Assembly (NCBI RefSeq): GCF_027460065.1
Contig: NZ_JAPYZZ010000001.1
Span: 500,864 to 564,863 of the forward strand
DNA: 64,000 nt
Source of the DNA: Martinezella rhizogenes
Lineage (GTDB): Bacteria > Pseudomonadota > Alphaproteobacteria > Rhizobiales > Rhizobiaceae
Direction of reading: 5' to 3'
Every line of letters starts with the position of its first letter. Within the stretch, counting starts at the first letter, position 1. The notes under the pieces were generated by a model. It was given only the letters and a program-made list of their open reading frames with translations. It ran no database searches and had not been told where the DNA came from. The translations under genes were made by a program, and so were the position numbers. This document shows positions 46,150-55,141 of this stretch, piece after piece.

Positions 46150-46265
46150 GTCAGATTCCGATTTCTCCCAATGGCTGCATTGGTCGTCCAGCCGAGAGCC
46201 CTTTGTCAAGCCCGGAACGACCTGCCATCAGCAATTAATAGTACTAATAGATCGGCAGGCGGATG

Positions 46266-47147
46266 TCAGATGAAGATTCGCCGCTCTTCCGCGACCAGTT
46301 CCTGGAGAAAATCGACGACTGTGCGGACACGGACCAGCTGGCGGGCGGATTCGTGATAGGCCGTCCAATAGGAACGGCTGATACCGAGATGCGGCATGAT
46401 CCGCATAAGTTCCGGATATTGCCCGGCGATGTAATTGTGCAGGATGCCGATCCCCGCCCCCGACCGCACCGCCTCCGTCTGGCCGGTGGCGCTGGAGATT
46501 TCAAAGGCCGCGTCCCAGTCACGCATGATCTCGCCGGTATAGTTGAGCGAGGGTGAAAAGATCAAATCCTCCACATATCCGATCCGCCGGTGACGCTTCA
46601 GCGCTTCGACATCCGCGGGCGTTCCGTAGTCGGCCAGATAATCCGCCGAGGCATAAAGGCCCAGCGAATAATCCGTCAGTTTCGAAAACATCAGCCTGCC
46701 CTGCTCCGGCCGTTCGATGGTGATGGCGATATCGGCCTCGCGCTGCGACAGGGAGAAGGACCGCGGCACCGGCACGAGCTGGATTTTCAGGTCGGGATAA
46801 CGGGCCGTCAGTCGGCCAAGCCTTGGCGCGAGGAAGGAGACGCCGAGACCATCAGGCGCGCCGATGCGCACCGTTCCCGCCACCGCCGTATCGACGCGGC
46901 CGAGATTTGCCTGGGCATTCAGCATTTCGGTTTCCATGCGCTCGGCTCCGGCAAGAAGGCGCTGGCCTTCCTCCGTCAGCTCGCAACCGTTGGTGCTTCG
47001 CAGGAAAAGCTGCGTGCCGATGGCCATTTCCAGCGCGGAAATACGCCGGCTGAGGGTGGCGTGGTTCACACCAAGCTTTCTGGCCGCCGAAAGAAACTGG
47101 CCACTTCGCGCCACGCTTAGAAACAAACGCACATCATCCCAGTTCAC
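46266..47147 (-). CDS. LysR-family regulator divergent from mmsA
   Basis: This 293-aa LysR protein has an N-terminal helix-turn-helix (VRLFLSVARSGQFLSAARKLGVNHATLSRRISALE) and a C-terminal periplasmic-binding-like effector domain (from about residue 90). GTG 47147 follows GGAGGG and starts at NWDDVRLF. It is divergent from mmsA, with an inverted repeat between, so it is the likely regulator of methylmalonate-semialdehyde dehydrogenase. Confidence 0.92.
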   Translation of the reverse strand: MNWDDVRLFLSVARSGQFLSAARKLGVNHATLSRRISALEMAIGTQLFLRSTNGCELTEEGQRLLAGAERMETEMLNAQANLGRVDTAVAGTVRIGAPDGLGVSFLAPRLGRLTARYPDLKIQLVPVPRSFSLSQREADIAITIERPEQGRLMFSKLTDYSLGLYASADYLADYGTPADVEALKRHRRIGYVEDLIFSPSLNYTGEIMRDWDAAFEISSATGQTEAVRSGAGIGILHNYIAGQYPELMRIMPHLGISRSYWTAYHESARQLVRVRTVVDFLQELVAEERRIFI

Positions 47148-47168
47148 GACACCCTCCTTATGTCTATT

Positions 47169-47211
47169 TTTGCACAATGGATGCTTATTTCAGGCGATTG
47201 ATTTGTGCAAA
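47169..47211. promoter_or_regulatory. Inverted repeat, candidate LysR operator at mmsA
   Basis: TTTGCACAA (47169-47177) and TTGTGCAAA (47203-47211) are exact inverted 9-mers with centres 34 bp apart, in the 106-bp gap between the LysR gene and mmsA. Confidence 0.6.
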
Positions 47212-47253
47212 TCGAAAGGTAATGCTGCACCATCATATTCTGGAGGAACACCC

Positions 47254-48750
47254 ATGAAGGAAATCGGTCATTTCATTAATGGCAAGCATGTGCCTGGCAT
47301 CAGCGGCCGCACATCGAATGTCTACAACCCGGCAACCGGCGAAGTGCAGGCGACTGTCGCACTTGCAAGCGACGCCGAGCTGCGCGCCGCCGTGGAAAGC
47401 GCCAAGGCGGCACAGCCGAAATGGGCTGCCACCAACCCGCAGCGCCGCGCCCGCGTCTTTTTCAAATTCGTCGAACTTCTGAACCGTGACATCAACGAGC
47501 TTGCGGTTCTTCTCTCCAGCGAACACGGCAAGACCGTCGAGGATTCCAAGGGCGATATCATTCGTGGTCTCGAAGTCTGCGAATTCGTCTGTGGCATTCC
47601 GCATCTGCAGAAGGGTGAGTTCACCGAAGGTGCCGGTCCTGCCATCGACATGTATTCGATCCGCCAGCCGGTCGGCATCGGCGCGGGCATCACGCCGTTC
47701 AACTTCCCCGGCATGATCCCGATGTGGATGTTCGCGCCGGCGATCGCCTGCGGCAACGCCTTCATCCTCAAGCCTTCCGAGCGCGACCCGTCGCTGCCGA
47801 TCCGCCTTGCTGAACTGATGATCGAAGCCGGTCTTCCGGCTGGCATCCTCAACGTCGTCAACGGCGACAAGGGCGCTGTCGATGCCATCCTGACCGATCC
47901 CGATATCGGCGCGGTCTCGTTCGTCGGCTCGACGCCGATCGCACGCTACGTCTACGGCACTGCCGCCATGAACGGCAAGCGCGCGCAGTGCTTCGGCGGC
48001 GCGAAGAACCACATGATCATCATGCCGGATGCCGATCTCGATCAGGCGGTGAACGCGCTGATGGGCGCAGGTTACGGCTCGGCCGGCGAGCGCTGCATGG
48101 CTGTCTCCGTTGCGGTTCCGGTTGGCGAAGAGACGGCCAACCGTCTCGTTGAAAAGCTCATCCCCCAGATCGAAGCGCTGAAGATTGGTCCTTACACAGA
48201 CGACAAGGCCGATATGGGCCCGCTCGTCACCAAGGAAGCGCAGACGCGCGTCAAGGGCCTGATCAACAGCGGTGTCGAACAGGGTGCGAAGCTCTTGGTC
48301 GATGGCCGCGACTTCAAGCTCCAGGGTTATGAAGACGGCTATTTCGTCGGCGGCTGCCTGTTCGACCACGTCACCCCTGACATGGACATCTACAAGACCG
48401 AAATCTTCGGACCGGTTCTCTCCGTCGTTCGTGCCAAGAACTACGAAGACGCGCTGGAACTGCCGATGAAGCACGAATACGGTAACGGCGTCGCGATCTA
48501 CACCCGTGACGGCGATGCTGCCCGTGACTTCGCAAGCCGCATCAATATCGGCATGATCGGCATCAACGTTCCGATCCCGGTTCCGCTCGCTTATCACTCC
48601 TTCGGCGGCTGGAAGGCTTCGAGCTTCGGCGACCTCAACCAGCATGGCACGGATTCGATCAAGTTCTGGACGAAGACCAAGACGATCACCTCGCGCTGGC
48701 CCTCCGGCATCAAGTCGGGTGCCGAATTCGTCATGCCGACGATGAGATAA
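47254..48750 (+). CDS. mmsA: Methylmalonate-semialdehyde dehydrogenase (CoA-acylating)
   Basis: This 498-aa aldehyde dehydrogenase belongs to the MmsA/IolA group. It turns (methyl)malonate semialdehyde into propionyl- or acetyl-CoA in valine and inositol breakdown. Visible are TPFNFPGMIPMWMF, KPSERDPS, the catalytic Cys in AGERCMAVSVAV (C281), EIFGPVLSVV and the C-terminal SFGGWKASSFGDLNQHG. A strong TGGAGG site precedes ATG 47254. The divergent LysR gene probably controls it, and a strong terminator follows. Confidence 0.95.
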   Translation: MKEIGHFINGKHVPGISGRTSNVYNPATGEVQATVALASDAELRAAVESAKAAQPKWAATNPQRRARVFFKFVELLNRDINELAVLLSSEHGKTVEDSKGDIIRGLEVCEFVCGIPHLQKGEFTEGAGPAIDMYSIRQPVGIGAGITPFNFPGMIPMWMFAPAIACGNAFILKPSERDPSLPIRLAELMIEAGLPAGILNVVNGDKGAVDAILTDPDIGAVSFVGSTPIARYVYGTAAMNGKRAQCFGGAKNHMIIMPDADLDQAVNALMGAGYGSAGERCMAVSVAVPVGEETANRLVEKLIPQIEALKIGPYTDDKADMGPLVTKEAQTRVKGLINSGVEQGAKLLVDGRDFKLQGYEDGYFVGGCLFDHVTPDMDIYKTEIFGPVLSVVRAKNYEDALELPMKHEYGNGVAIYTRDGDAARDFASRINIGMIGINVPIPVPLAYHSFGGWKASSFGDLNQHGTDSIKFWTKTKTITSRWPSGIKSGAEFVMPTMR

Positions 48751-48774
48751 GCCAAAAAAACCCTTAGACAGGAT

Positions 48775-48808
48775 AAAAAGCCCCGCTGCAAAACAGCGGG
48801 GCTTTTTT
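48775..48808 (+). terminator. Terminator after mmsA
   Basis: The 14-bp stem AAAAAGCCCCGCTG with its complement (48775-48788, 48794-48807) has loop CAAAA and ends in T6. Confidence 0.93.
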
Positions 48809-48977
48809 GATCAATAAACTAAACCGTAAAAATCATGTTTTCACTTCAAAATATTTCCACTTAAAGCTGTTATATCGTAAGAGAACGTTGCGGCGTGGGG
48901 ACGCTGCCAAACCGCTGATAACGGGGAAGTTCGCAAACTCAATCTGCCCGGAGAGGGGCATGTCATGAGGGACTATA

Positions 48978-50048
48978 ATGAGTGATATTTCTGTGAGCGC
49001 GGATCAGCGCGCACTTGAACGCGGTTCGTTCAGTGGAAATGCCAAGGAATATTTTGGAATCTGGATCGTCAACATTCTCCTGACGATTATCACAATCGGC
49101 ATCTATTCCGCCTGGGCCAAGGTGCGCCGCAAGCGTTATTTCAACGGCAATACCGTGCTCGCCGGCCGCGCCTTCGGGTATCACGCAACCGGCGGGCAAA
49201 TCTTCAAAGGCCGACTGATCGCCTTTGCCTTCATCGTCGTTTCGCAGCTTGTCGGCTTGATCCATCCGTTCCTGGTCTTCGTGCCGGCCATCCTGCTGAT
49301 GATCTTCTTTCCATGGCTGATCACGCGCAGCATCCGTTTCAATGCGCGGGTGACGAGTTATCGCAACGTGCGTTTCGATTTCGTCGGCACAGCATGGGGC
49401 GCTTTTGTCTCCATCCTGCTTGGCAGCCTTGTCGCGTTCTTCTCCTTGGGCATTCTGGCGCCACTGTCCAGCCGCTGGGCGAACCGCTATATTTTCGGCA
49501 ACCTGCGTTATGGCGACCGCCCCTTCAGCGCCGACCCCAAGATCGGTGCGCTTTACCGGGTCTGGATCATTCCTGCGATCATGGTGGTGATCGGCGGCAT
49601 CGTGGTCGGCTTCTTCGGCCTTGCAGCCTTTGCGGCAAACAGTGCGATGCTCGAGGACGAGACTACCGCCATAGCCACGGCGCTGGCATCACTCTATGTG
49701 GGCGTTTTCGGCGCATTTCTGGTCTATGGCCTTGCCAGCGTCGTCTATCGCACCGGCGTTCGCAATGTCGTCATTTCCTCCATGCTGCTTGATGGGAAGC
49801 ACGATCTGCACAGCGACGTGCATCGCGGCCGTTATCTCTGGATTGTCATCTCCAACCTCTTCGTCACCGTTTTCACGTTTGGCCTGATGCGGCCATGGGC
49901 GGCGGTGCGAGAGGCGCGCTACACCGTGGAACGCACGGGAATCCGCTTTAATGGCGATGTCGGCAAGGTCCTTTCCTCGATGGAAGCCACCGGTGCCGCC
50001 ATCAGCGCCGAATATATGGATATGGAAGGTTTCGAATTTGGTTTCTGA
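48978..50048 (+). CDS. DUF898 (YjgN-like) membrane protein
   Basis: This 356-aa protein has about six hydrophobic helices and the DUF898 pattern repeated: FSGNAKEYFGIWIVNILLTIITIGIYSAWAKVRRKRYF near the start and GRYLWIVISNLFVTVFTFGLMRPWAAVREARY near the end. The function is unknown. Its end overlaps the start of an M48 metallopeptidase gene by 11 nt, a pairing that suggests joint action in the envelope. Confidence 0.9.
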   Translation: MSDISVSADQRALERGSFSGNAKEYFGIWIVNILLTIITIGIYSAWAKVRRKRYFNGNTVLAGRAFGYHATGGQIFKGRLIAFAFIVVSQLVGLIHPFLVFVPAILLMIFFPWLITRSIRFNARVTSYRNVRFDFVGTAWGAFVSILLGSLVAFFSLGILAPLSSRWANRYIFGNLRYGDRPFSADPKIGALYRVWIIPAIMVVIGGIVVGFFGLAAFAANSAMLEDETTAIATALASLYVGVFGAFLVYGLASVVYRTGVRNVVISSMLLDGKHDLHSDVHRGRYLWIVISNLFVTVFTFGLMRPWAAVREARYTVERTGIRFNGDVGKVLSSMEATGAAISAEYMDMEGFEFGF

Positions 50049-51108
50049 TACCGGAGAAACCGTTTCGGGCGAGTGGTATGCCGCTCGCTCCAACCTTTCC
50101 AGCGCCGCCAGGCTGAGGCTTGGCGGCACGGTCCTTCTCGTACTCGACGCGAAGGACAATCACGTCAGAACCCAGGCCAAGATAAAAGCGGTGGAGATCA
50201 GCCACCGGGTGGGTGCCATCCCCCGGGAGTTGCATTTTCCGGATGGGTCGTTGTTCGAAACACGCGACAATGATGGCGTGGACCGCCTGCTCGGTCAGCA
50301 CATCACCAGACGCGCTGGCTTCGTGCACTGGCTGGAGCAGTTCCGCCCGCGGTTGATCGGCATCACCGCTGCAGCCGTTCTTCTGGCTTATGGCACCTAC
50401 AAGCTGGCGCTTCCGGCTCTGGTGGAACTGGCGGTCACTATCACCCCGCAAATCGTTCCGCAAATAATGTCGGCCAGTACCATGCAGGCCTTCGATAAGA
50501 CGGTCTTCTCCCCCAGCGAGTTGCCGCAGGCGGAGCAGGACGCCATCCGCTCGGAATTTTCCCGGATTGCCTCCCACGCGGAAGGTTCGCCCGAGGACTA
50601 CAAGCTGAATTTCCGCAAAGGCGGTTATATCGGCCCCAATGCCTTCGCGCTGCCGGATGGAACGCTGGTCCTGACGGATGAGCTGGTGGAGCTGGCAGGC
50701 GGCGACAGGCAGATGATCACCGGGGTTCTCGCGCATGAAATCGGCCATGTGGAATATGAACACAGCCTGCGGCAGCTTTACCGCGCCGCCGGTGTAGCCG
50801 GTCTCGTCATGCTCATTGCCGGCGATGTCGGTTCGGCCATGGAAGATATTCTCACCCAGGGCGGCGGTCTTCTGGCGCTGTCGCATTCACGCGATGCCGA
50901 GCGGCAGGCGGATCAGCGCTCAGTCGAGCTGATGCGCAAGGCCGGCCTCGACCCCACTGCCATCGAACGTTTCTTCGCGCTGCTGGAGGAAAAACTGGGC
51001 GACAAGGGTGGCACCAGCATGATCTCTACCCATCCCGGAACACCGGAAAGGCGCAAGGCTATCCTTGATTACAATGCGTCACTGGATAACAAGCCGGCGG
51101 GCAACTGA
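50038..51108 (+). CDS. M48-family membrane metallopeptidase, TTG start
   Basis: The frame needs a TTG at 50038, inside the last codons of the DUF898 gene, with GGAAGG 9 nt upstream; no ATG or GTG lies in a better place. This gives 356 aa: a ~100-residue N-domain, a membrane segment (LIGITAAAVLLAYGTYKLALPALVELAV), and an M48 peptidase domain with zinc motif LAHEIGHVEYEHS and a downstream acidic ligand (RDAERQADQRS). It resembles YfgC/LoiP-type envelope quality-control proteases. Confidence 0.88.
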   Translation: MVSDTGETVSGEWYAARSNLSSAARLRLGGTVLLVLDAKDNHVRTQAKIKAVEISHRVGAIPRELHFPDGSLFETRDNDGVDRLLGQHITRRAGFVHWLEQFRPRLIGITAAAVLLAYGTYKLALPALVELAVTITPQIVPQIMSASTMQAFDKTVFSPSELPQAEQDAIRSEFSRIASHAEGSPEDYKLNFRKGGYIGPNAFALPDGTLVLTDELVELAGGDRQMITGVLAHEIGHVEYEHSLRQLYRAAGVAGLVMLIAGDVGSAMEDILTQGGGLLALSHSRDAERQADQRSVELMRKAGLDPTAIERFFALLEEKLGDKGGTSMISTHPGTPERRKAILDYNASLDNKPAGN

Positions 51109-51131
51109 CCCGCCGGTATGTGAAAATGGCG

Positions 51132-52181
51132 TCAATTGGTCGGGCCGTCGTTGAAGCCCACTTCGTCCACCAGTTCTGATGCCTCCTTGCGATGGGCGGC
51201 AATATCCGTCAGTGGCAGCTTGTCCGGATGGATGGGGCCGAACCCTTTAACGACATCGGACGGCTCCGCACCCGGCAGCACCGGATATTCGAAGACCTGC
51301 TTGGCATAGATTTCCTGCGCCTCCCGCGAGGCGAGGAATTCCATCAGCTTCAGCGCATTGTCCCTGTTGGGGGCATATTTCGTCAGCGCCATGCCGGAAA
51401 TATTCACATGGGTGCCGCGGTCGCCAGCATTGGGGAAGATCACCCGCACCGATCCCGCCCATATTTTTTCGTCCGGTTCCTGATCATTGGTCAGCATCAG
51501 GCCGACATAATAGGTATTGCCGAGCGCGATATCGCATTCGCCGGAAAAGATCGATTTCGCCTGGCTGCGGTCGGTTCCATCAGGTTTGCGAGCGAGGTTG
51601 TTCTTCAGGCCCGTCAGCCATGTGCGTGTATAATCGACGCCGTGGTGGGCGATCATCGAGGCAATCAGCGCGATATTGTAAGAGTGCTGACCATCGCGGA
51701 TGCAGATCTTGCCCTTCCATTTCGGGTCGGCAAGCTCTTCATAGGTAATATCCTTCTGGGTCACCCGCTCCTTCGAAGCATAGACAACCCGGCCGCGGGT
51801 CGTGAGACCGAACCATTCACCCTCGGGATCACGCAGGTTGGCAGGAATATCCTTTTCGATGACGGGATCACCCAGAACCGGCTGCGTGACCTTGCCCTCT
51901 TTCGCCTCGACGAGACGGGCGATATCAACCGTCAACAGCAGATCCGCAGGTGAATTGACACCCTCTGCCTGAATACGTTCCACCAGACCCTTGTCGAGAA
52001 ACAGGACGTTCGTCTCGATCCCGGTTTCCTTGGTGAAGGCATCGAGCAGCGGCTGGATCAATTCAGGTTGGCGATAGGAATAGACGTTAACTTCCCCCTC
52101 TGCCAGAGCGGCGGGCGCGAAGGAAAGGATCGTCAGCCCTGAAAAAACGGCAGCGGAAAAGCATGATTTCAAGCTTGCCAT
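51132..52181 (-). CDS. Iron(III) ABC transporter substrate-binding protein (FbpA/FutA-like)
   Basis: This 349-aa periplasmic binding protein has a signal peptide (to about PAALAEG) and the ferric-binding pattern: VNVYSYRQPELIQPLLDAFTKETGIETNVLFLDKG, an adjacent Tyr pair in LGNTYYVGLM expected to bind Fe3+, and GDRGTHVNISGMALTKYAPN. Permease and ATPase genes are not adjacent. ATG 52181 has GGAGG 8 nt upstream. A RirA box lies before it and rirA is divergent, so it is probably induced when iron is low. Confidence 0.92.
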   Translation of the reverse strand: MASLKSCFSAAVFSGLTILSFAPAALAEGEVNVYSYRQPELIQPLLDAFTKETGIETNVLFLDKGLVERIQAEGVNSPADLLLTVDIARLVEAKEGKVTQPVLGDPVIEKDIPANLRDPEGEWFGLTTRGRVVYASKERVTQKDITYEELADPKWKGKICIRDGQHSYNIALIASMIAHHGVDYTRTWLTGLKNNLARKPDGTDRSQAKSIFSGECDIALGNTYYVGLMLTNDQEPDEKIWAGSVRVIFPNAGDRGTHVNISGMALTKYAPNRDNALKLMEFLASREAQEIYAKQVFEYPVLPGAEPSDVVKGFGPIHPDKLPLTDIAAHRKEASELVDEVGFNDGPTN

Positions 52182-52210
52182 TATGAATGCCTCCATTACA
52201 TTCCGATTCT

Positions 52211-52225
52211 TGACTTGTTTGTTCA
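52211..52225. promoter_or_regulatory. Putative RirA box (IRO motif) at the iron-binding protein gene
   Basis: TGA-N9-TCA (TGACTTGTTTGTTCA) matches the iron-responsive operator of RirA. It lies 30-44 nt upstream of the iron-binding protein start, a position suited to repression. Confidence 0.65.
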
Positions 52226-52290
52226 TGAATCATCAGGGCGGTCAACAAGGCTGTTCGAGAAATATCGGATGGATGCCAGTTTTTTCAGTT

Positions 52291-52307
52291 TCTGGAATTG
52301 TTCTAAA
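52291..52307. promoter_or_regulatory. Putative Irr box (ICE motif) upstream of rirA
   Basis: TCTGGAATTGTTCTAAA fits the degenerate ICE consensus TTTRGAAYNRTTCYAAA at 16 of 17 positions. It lies 47 nt before the rirA ATG. Irr repression of rirA has been reported in A. tumefaciens. Confidence 0.72.
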
Positions 52308-52354
52308 CTGAAAAAGAGACTATATAACTCCACATTGAGAGTTAGGAGACCAGC

Positions 52355-52825
52355 ATGCGTTTGACCAAACAGACCAACTATGCCGTTCGCATGTTGATGT
52401 ATTGCGCTGCGAATGAAGGCAAGTTGAGCCGCATTCCGGAGATCGCCAGGGCTTACGGCGTGTCTGAGCTGTTCCTTTTCAAGATCCTGCAGCCGCTCAA
52501 CAAGGCGGGCCTCGTGGAAACCGTGCGTGGCCGCAATGGCGGCGTGCGCCTTGGCAAACCTGCCGAAAAAATCAGCCTGTTTGACGTCGTGCGGGTAACC
52601 GAAGACAGCTTTGCCATGGCTGAGTGCTTTGAGGACGGCGCCGTGGAATGTCCGCTCGTGGACAGCTGCGGTCTGAACTCGGCGCTGCGCAAGGCGCTGA
52701 ATGCCTTCTTCGATGTACTGGCGGAATATTCGATCGATGATCTCGTCAAGGCGCGCCCGCAGATCAACTTCCTGCTCGGGCTCGATACGGAGATGCCGAA
52801 GATTGCCGCACTTCCGGCAGCCTGA
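52355..52825 (+). CDS. rirA: Rhizobial iron regulator RirA (Rrf2 family, Fe-S)
   Basis: This 156-aa protein is clearly RirA: MRLTKQTNYAVRMLMYCAAN at the start, the helix-turn-helix IPEIARAYGVSELFLFKILQPLNKAGLVETVRGRNGG, and three Cys (C91, C99, C105) that hold the 4Fe-4S cluster. When iron is plentiful the cluster-loaded form represses iron-uptake genes. It is divergent from an iron-binding protein gene, with a RirA box and an Irr box between them. Confidence 0.97.
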   Translation: MRLTKQTNYAVRMLMYCAANEGKLSRIPEIARAYGVSELFLFKILQPLNKAGLVETVRGRNGGVRLGKPAEKISLFDVVRVTEDSFAMAECFEDGAVECPLVDSCGLNSALRKALNAFFDVLAEYSIDDLVKARPQINFLLGLDTEMPKIAALPAA

Positions 52826-52910
52826 TCGTTCCATAGCCTATCCGGCAATCGCGCATGAAATGTAATATTTTTTGTCCCGCGTGTTGACGTGACGGAAGGA
52901 AGCGGCGCAT

Positions 52911-53996
52911 TTGGTCGCGAGCTTTTTCAAGCAACCAACCAGCGTCGCAATGATCATCAAGCCTGAATTCCACACATTTGCGCTTACCGCCCTCGTCGGC
53001 AGCATGGGCGCACTGCTTGCCAGCCTGCTGCACATTCCCGCCCCCTTTCTTTCGGGACCGGCGCTCGCGGTCACCATCACCGGACTGGCGGGCGTAAAGC
53101 TCGGAATTCCCGCCTTCATCCGCAATGCCTGTTTCGTCGTCGTCGGCATTTCCATGGGAACGAGCGTCACACCCTCGGTCATCGATGCCGCAAAGACCTG
53201 GCCGTTGAGCTTCGTCGTCGTGCTCGTCGCCGTCGTGATCATGCTCTACGTCGCTTACTGGATCCTGCATTACGGTTTCGGTTACGACCGGACAACGGCG
53301 ATGCTCGGCGCTTCCCCGGGCCACCTCAGCTACATCATCAGCCTCGGCGCCGAGACGAAAAGCGACCTTGCGACCGTCAGCATCGTGCAAAGCGTGCGCG
53401 TGCTGGCGCTGACGCTTTCCGTGCCGCTGATCGTCGAATATTTCGATCTGGTCAGCACGGAACCCTTGATAACCAACCCGCCAATGGGCCTTTTTACGCT
53501 GGCGCTCACCATCGCCGCCTCGCTTCTGACCGGATGGCTTTTCCTGCGCTGGAAATTTCCCGCCGCCCTGCTGCTTGGTGGCGTTGCGATCTCCATCGGC
53601 ACACATATTACCGGCCTCACCGAAGGTGGCGTGCCCAGCTGGCTCAGCCTGCCGGTCTATGTACTGATCGGCTGCCTTATTGGCACGCGCTTTTCGAATG
53701 TCTCGCTGATGGAAGTGCGCAAGGGCTTTCTGGCCGGCTTCGTGGTCACCATTGCCGTGATGGTGATTGCCGGAAGCATTGCCTGGCTGATCTCAAGCGT
53801 GACAGGTGTTCCACTCAATGCCGTCATGATCGCCTATTCGCCGGGCGGTCTCGAAACCATGGCAGCCATGGCGGTAATGATGCATGCCGATACCGCCTAT
53901 GTCGGTTCGCATCATGTCATCCGGCTTCTCTTCCTGTCCGTGCTGATGCCGCTCGTCATGGGCAAGGATGCGCGCAAACGGGATGGCGACGCCTGA
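52911..53996 (+). CDS. AbrB-family membrane protein (COG3180, often misnamed ammonia monooxygenase)
   Basis: This protein of about 361 aa has about nine or ten helices and two copies of the AbrB membrane-duplication motif (LVGSMGALLASLLHIPAPFLSGPALAVTITGLAG; LLLGGVAISIGTHITGL with SPGGLETMAAMAVMMHAD). It is a predicted transporter; there is no evidence for ammonia oxidation. TTG 52911 has AAGGA upstream, and an ATG at 52950 is the alternative. It lies 85 nt after rirA. Confidence 0.85.
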   Translation: MVASFFKQPTSVAMIIKPEFHTFALTALVGSMGALLASLLHIPAPFLSGPALAVTITGLAGVKLGIPAFIRNACFVVVGISMGTSVTPSVIDAAKTWPLSFVVVLVAVVIMLYVAYWILHYGFGYDRTTAMLGASPGHLSYIISLGAETKSDLATVSIVQSVRVLALTLSVPLIVEYFDLVSTEPLITNPPMGLFTLALTIAASLLTGWLFLRWKFPAALLLGGVAISIGTHITGLTEGGVPSWLSLPVYVLIGCLIGTRFSNVSLMEVRKGFLAGFVVTIAVMVIAGSIAWLISSVTGVPLNAVMIAYSPGGLETMAAMAVMMHADTAYVGSHHVIRLLFLSVLMPLVMGKDARKRDGDA

Positions 53997-54146
53997 CGAG
54001 CGCTGGCCATTCGTGCCGACAAGAGCCATCGACGCGAAAATGCGGATGGCGTGCAACCTTTTTTCCTTCCAGCCGTTGATACTCCGCCGCAATTGCGGCG
54101 GCGATCTTTCGCCTGTTCCGCAGGCTGACCCACCGGAGGACTATTC

Positions 54147-55058
54147 ATGAACCGCTTGATGACGTTGACGGGCGCTGGACTTGCGCTTGCCTTTTCTGTT
54201 TCCATCGCGCAGGCGCAGGTGGTGGTATCGTCGAAGATCGACACGGAGGGCGGCGTTCTCGGCAACATCATCCTCGCGGTTCTTAACCAGAACAAGATCG
54301 AGACAACGGATCGCATCCAGCTCGGCGCTACCCCGGTCGTCAGAAAAGCGATCACCGCTGGTGAGATCGACATCTATCCGGAATATACCGGCAATGCCGC
54401 CTTCTTTTTCTCCAAGGCGGATGACCCGCTCTGGAAGGATGCAGCCAAAGGCTATGAAGAGGCAAAAACGCTAGACTATGACGCCAACAAGATCGTCTGG
54501 CTTGCGCCGTCGCCTGCCAACAACACCTGGGCGATCGCGCTGCGCAAGGATGTCGCCGACAAGAACAATCTGAAGACGCTTTCCGACTTCGGCAAATATG
54601 TCGCCGGTGGCGGTACGGTGGTGCTCGCCGCTTCCTCCGAATTCGTCAATTCCGCCGCCGCCCTGCCGGCGTTTCAGACGACCTATGGTTTCACCATGAA
54701 GTCGGATCAGCTGATCACGCTTTCCGGCGGTGACACCGCAGCCACGATCGCCGCCGCCGCCAACCAGACCAACAATGCCAATGCCGCCATGGTCTATGGC
54801 ACGGATGGCGGCATTGCCCCTTCCGGCCTTGTGGTTCTGGAAGACGACAAGCATGTGCAGCCGGTCTATCAGCCCGCGCCGATCATTCGTGAGGAGGTTC
54901 TGAAAAAGCACCCCAATATCGAGGAACTGCTGAAACCCGTGTTCGAAAAGCTTGATCTCGCGACCCTGCAGGATCTGAATGCCCGCGTTCAGGTGGGTGG
55001 CGAGCAGGCAAAAACCGTGGCGTTGGACTTCCTGACAAAGAATGGTTTCGTCAAGTAG
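54147..55058 (+). CDS. osmF: Osmoprotectant ABC transporter substrate-binding protein (OsmF/YehZ)
   Basis: This 303-aa periplasmic protein has a signal peptide (ALAFSVSIAQA) and the OpuAC/ProX-like fold pattern (SSKIDTEGGVLGNIILAVL, GEIDIYPEYTGNAAFFF, VYGTDGGIAPSGLVVLEDDKHVQPVYQPAPIIRE). OsmF-type proteins bind glycine betaine or related compounds with low affinity. It heads the yehZYXW-type operon, and a hairpin separates it from the permease gene. Confidence 0.9.
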   Translation: MNRLMTLTGAGLALAFSVSIAQAQVVVSSKIDTEGGVLGNIILAVLNQNKIETTDRIQLGATPVVRKAITAGEIDIYPEYTGNAAFFFSKADDPLWKDAAKGYEEAKTLDYDANKIVWLAPSPANNTWAIALRKDVADKNNLKTLSDFGKYVAGGGTVVLAASSEFVNSAAALPAFQTTYGFTMKSDQLITLSGGDTAATIAAAANQTNNANAAMVYGTDGGIAPSGLVVLEDDKHVQPVYQPAPIIREEVLKKHPNIEELLKPVFEKLDLATLQDLNARVQVGGEQAKTVALDFLTKNGFVK

Positions 55059-55078
55059 GGGCTAATGGCGCGGGAAGA

Positions 55079-55110
55079 GGATCATGAAAATGGAAGCGCT
55101 TTCATGATCC
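55079..55110 (+). other. Intra-operon hairpin between osmF and yehY
   Basis: GGATCATGAAA (55079-55089) pairs exactly with 55100-55110 across a 10-nt loop. With no T-tract it is more likely an mRNA-protecting or attenuating structure, giving more binding protein than membrane subunits. Confidence 0.6.
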
Positions 55111-55141
55111 GATCCCAACCCAGACTACAGGGGAGCAGGAT

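Noticed and set aside
47233-48645. 470-codon minus-strand frame opposite mmsA
   Set aside because: It is a shadow of a strongly conserved dehydrogenase gene, and its translation has no recognisable domain.
52911-53996. Ammonia monooxygenase
   Set aside because: The name is often given to this family, but the protein is an AbrB-type duplicated membrane transporter with no metal-binding monooxygenase features.
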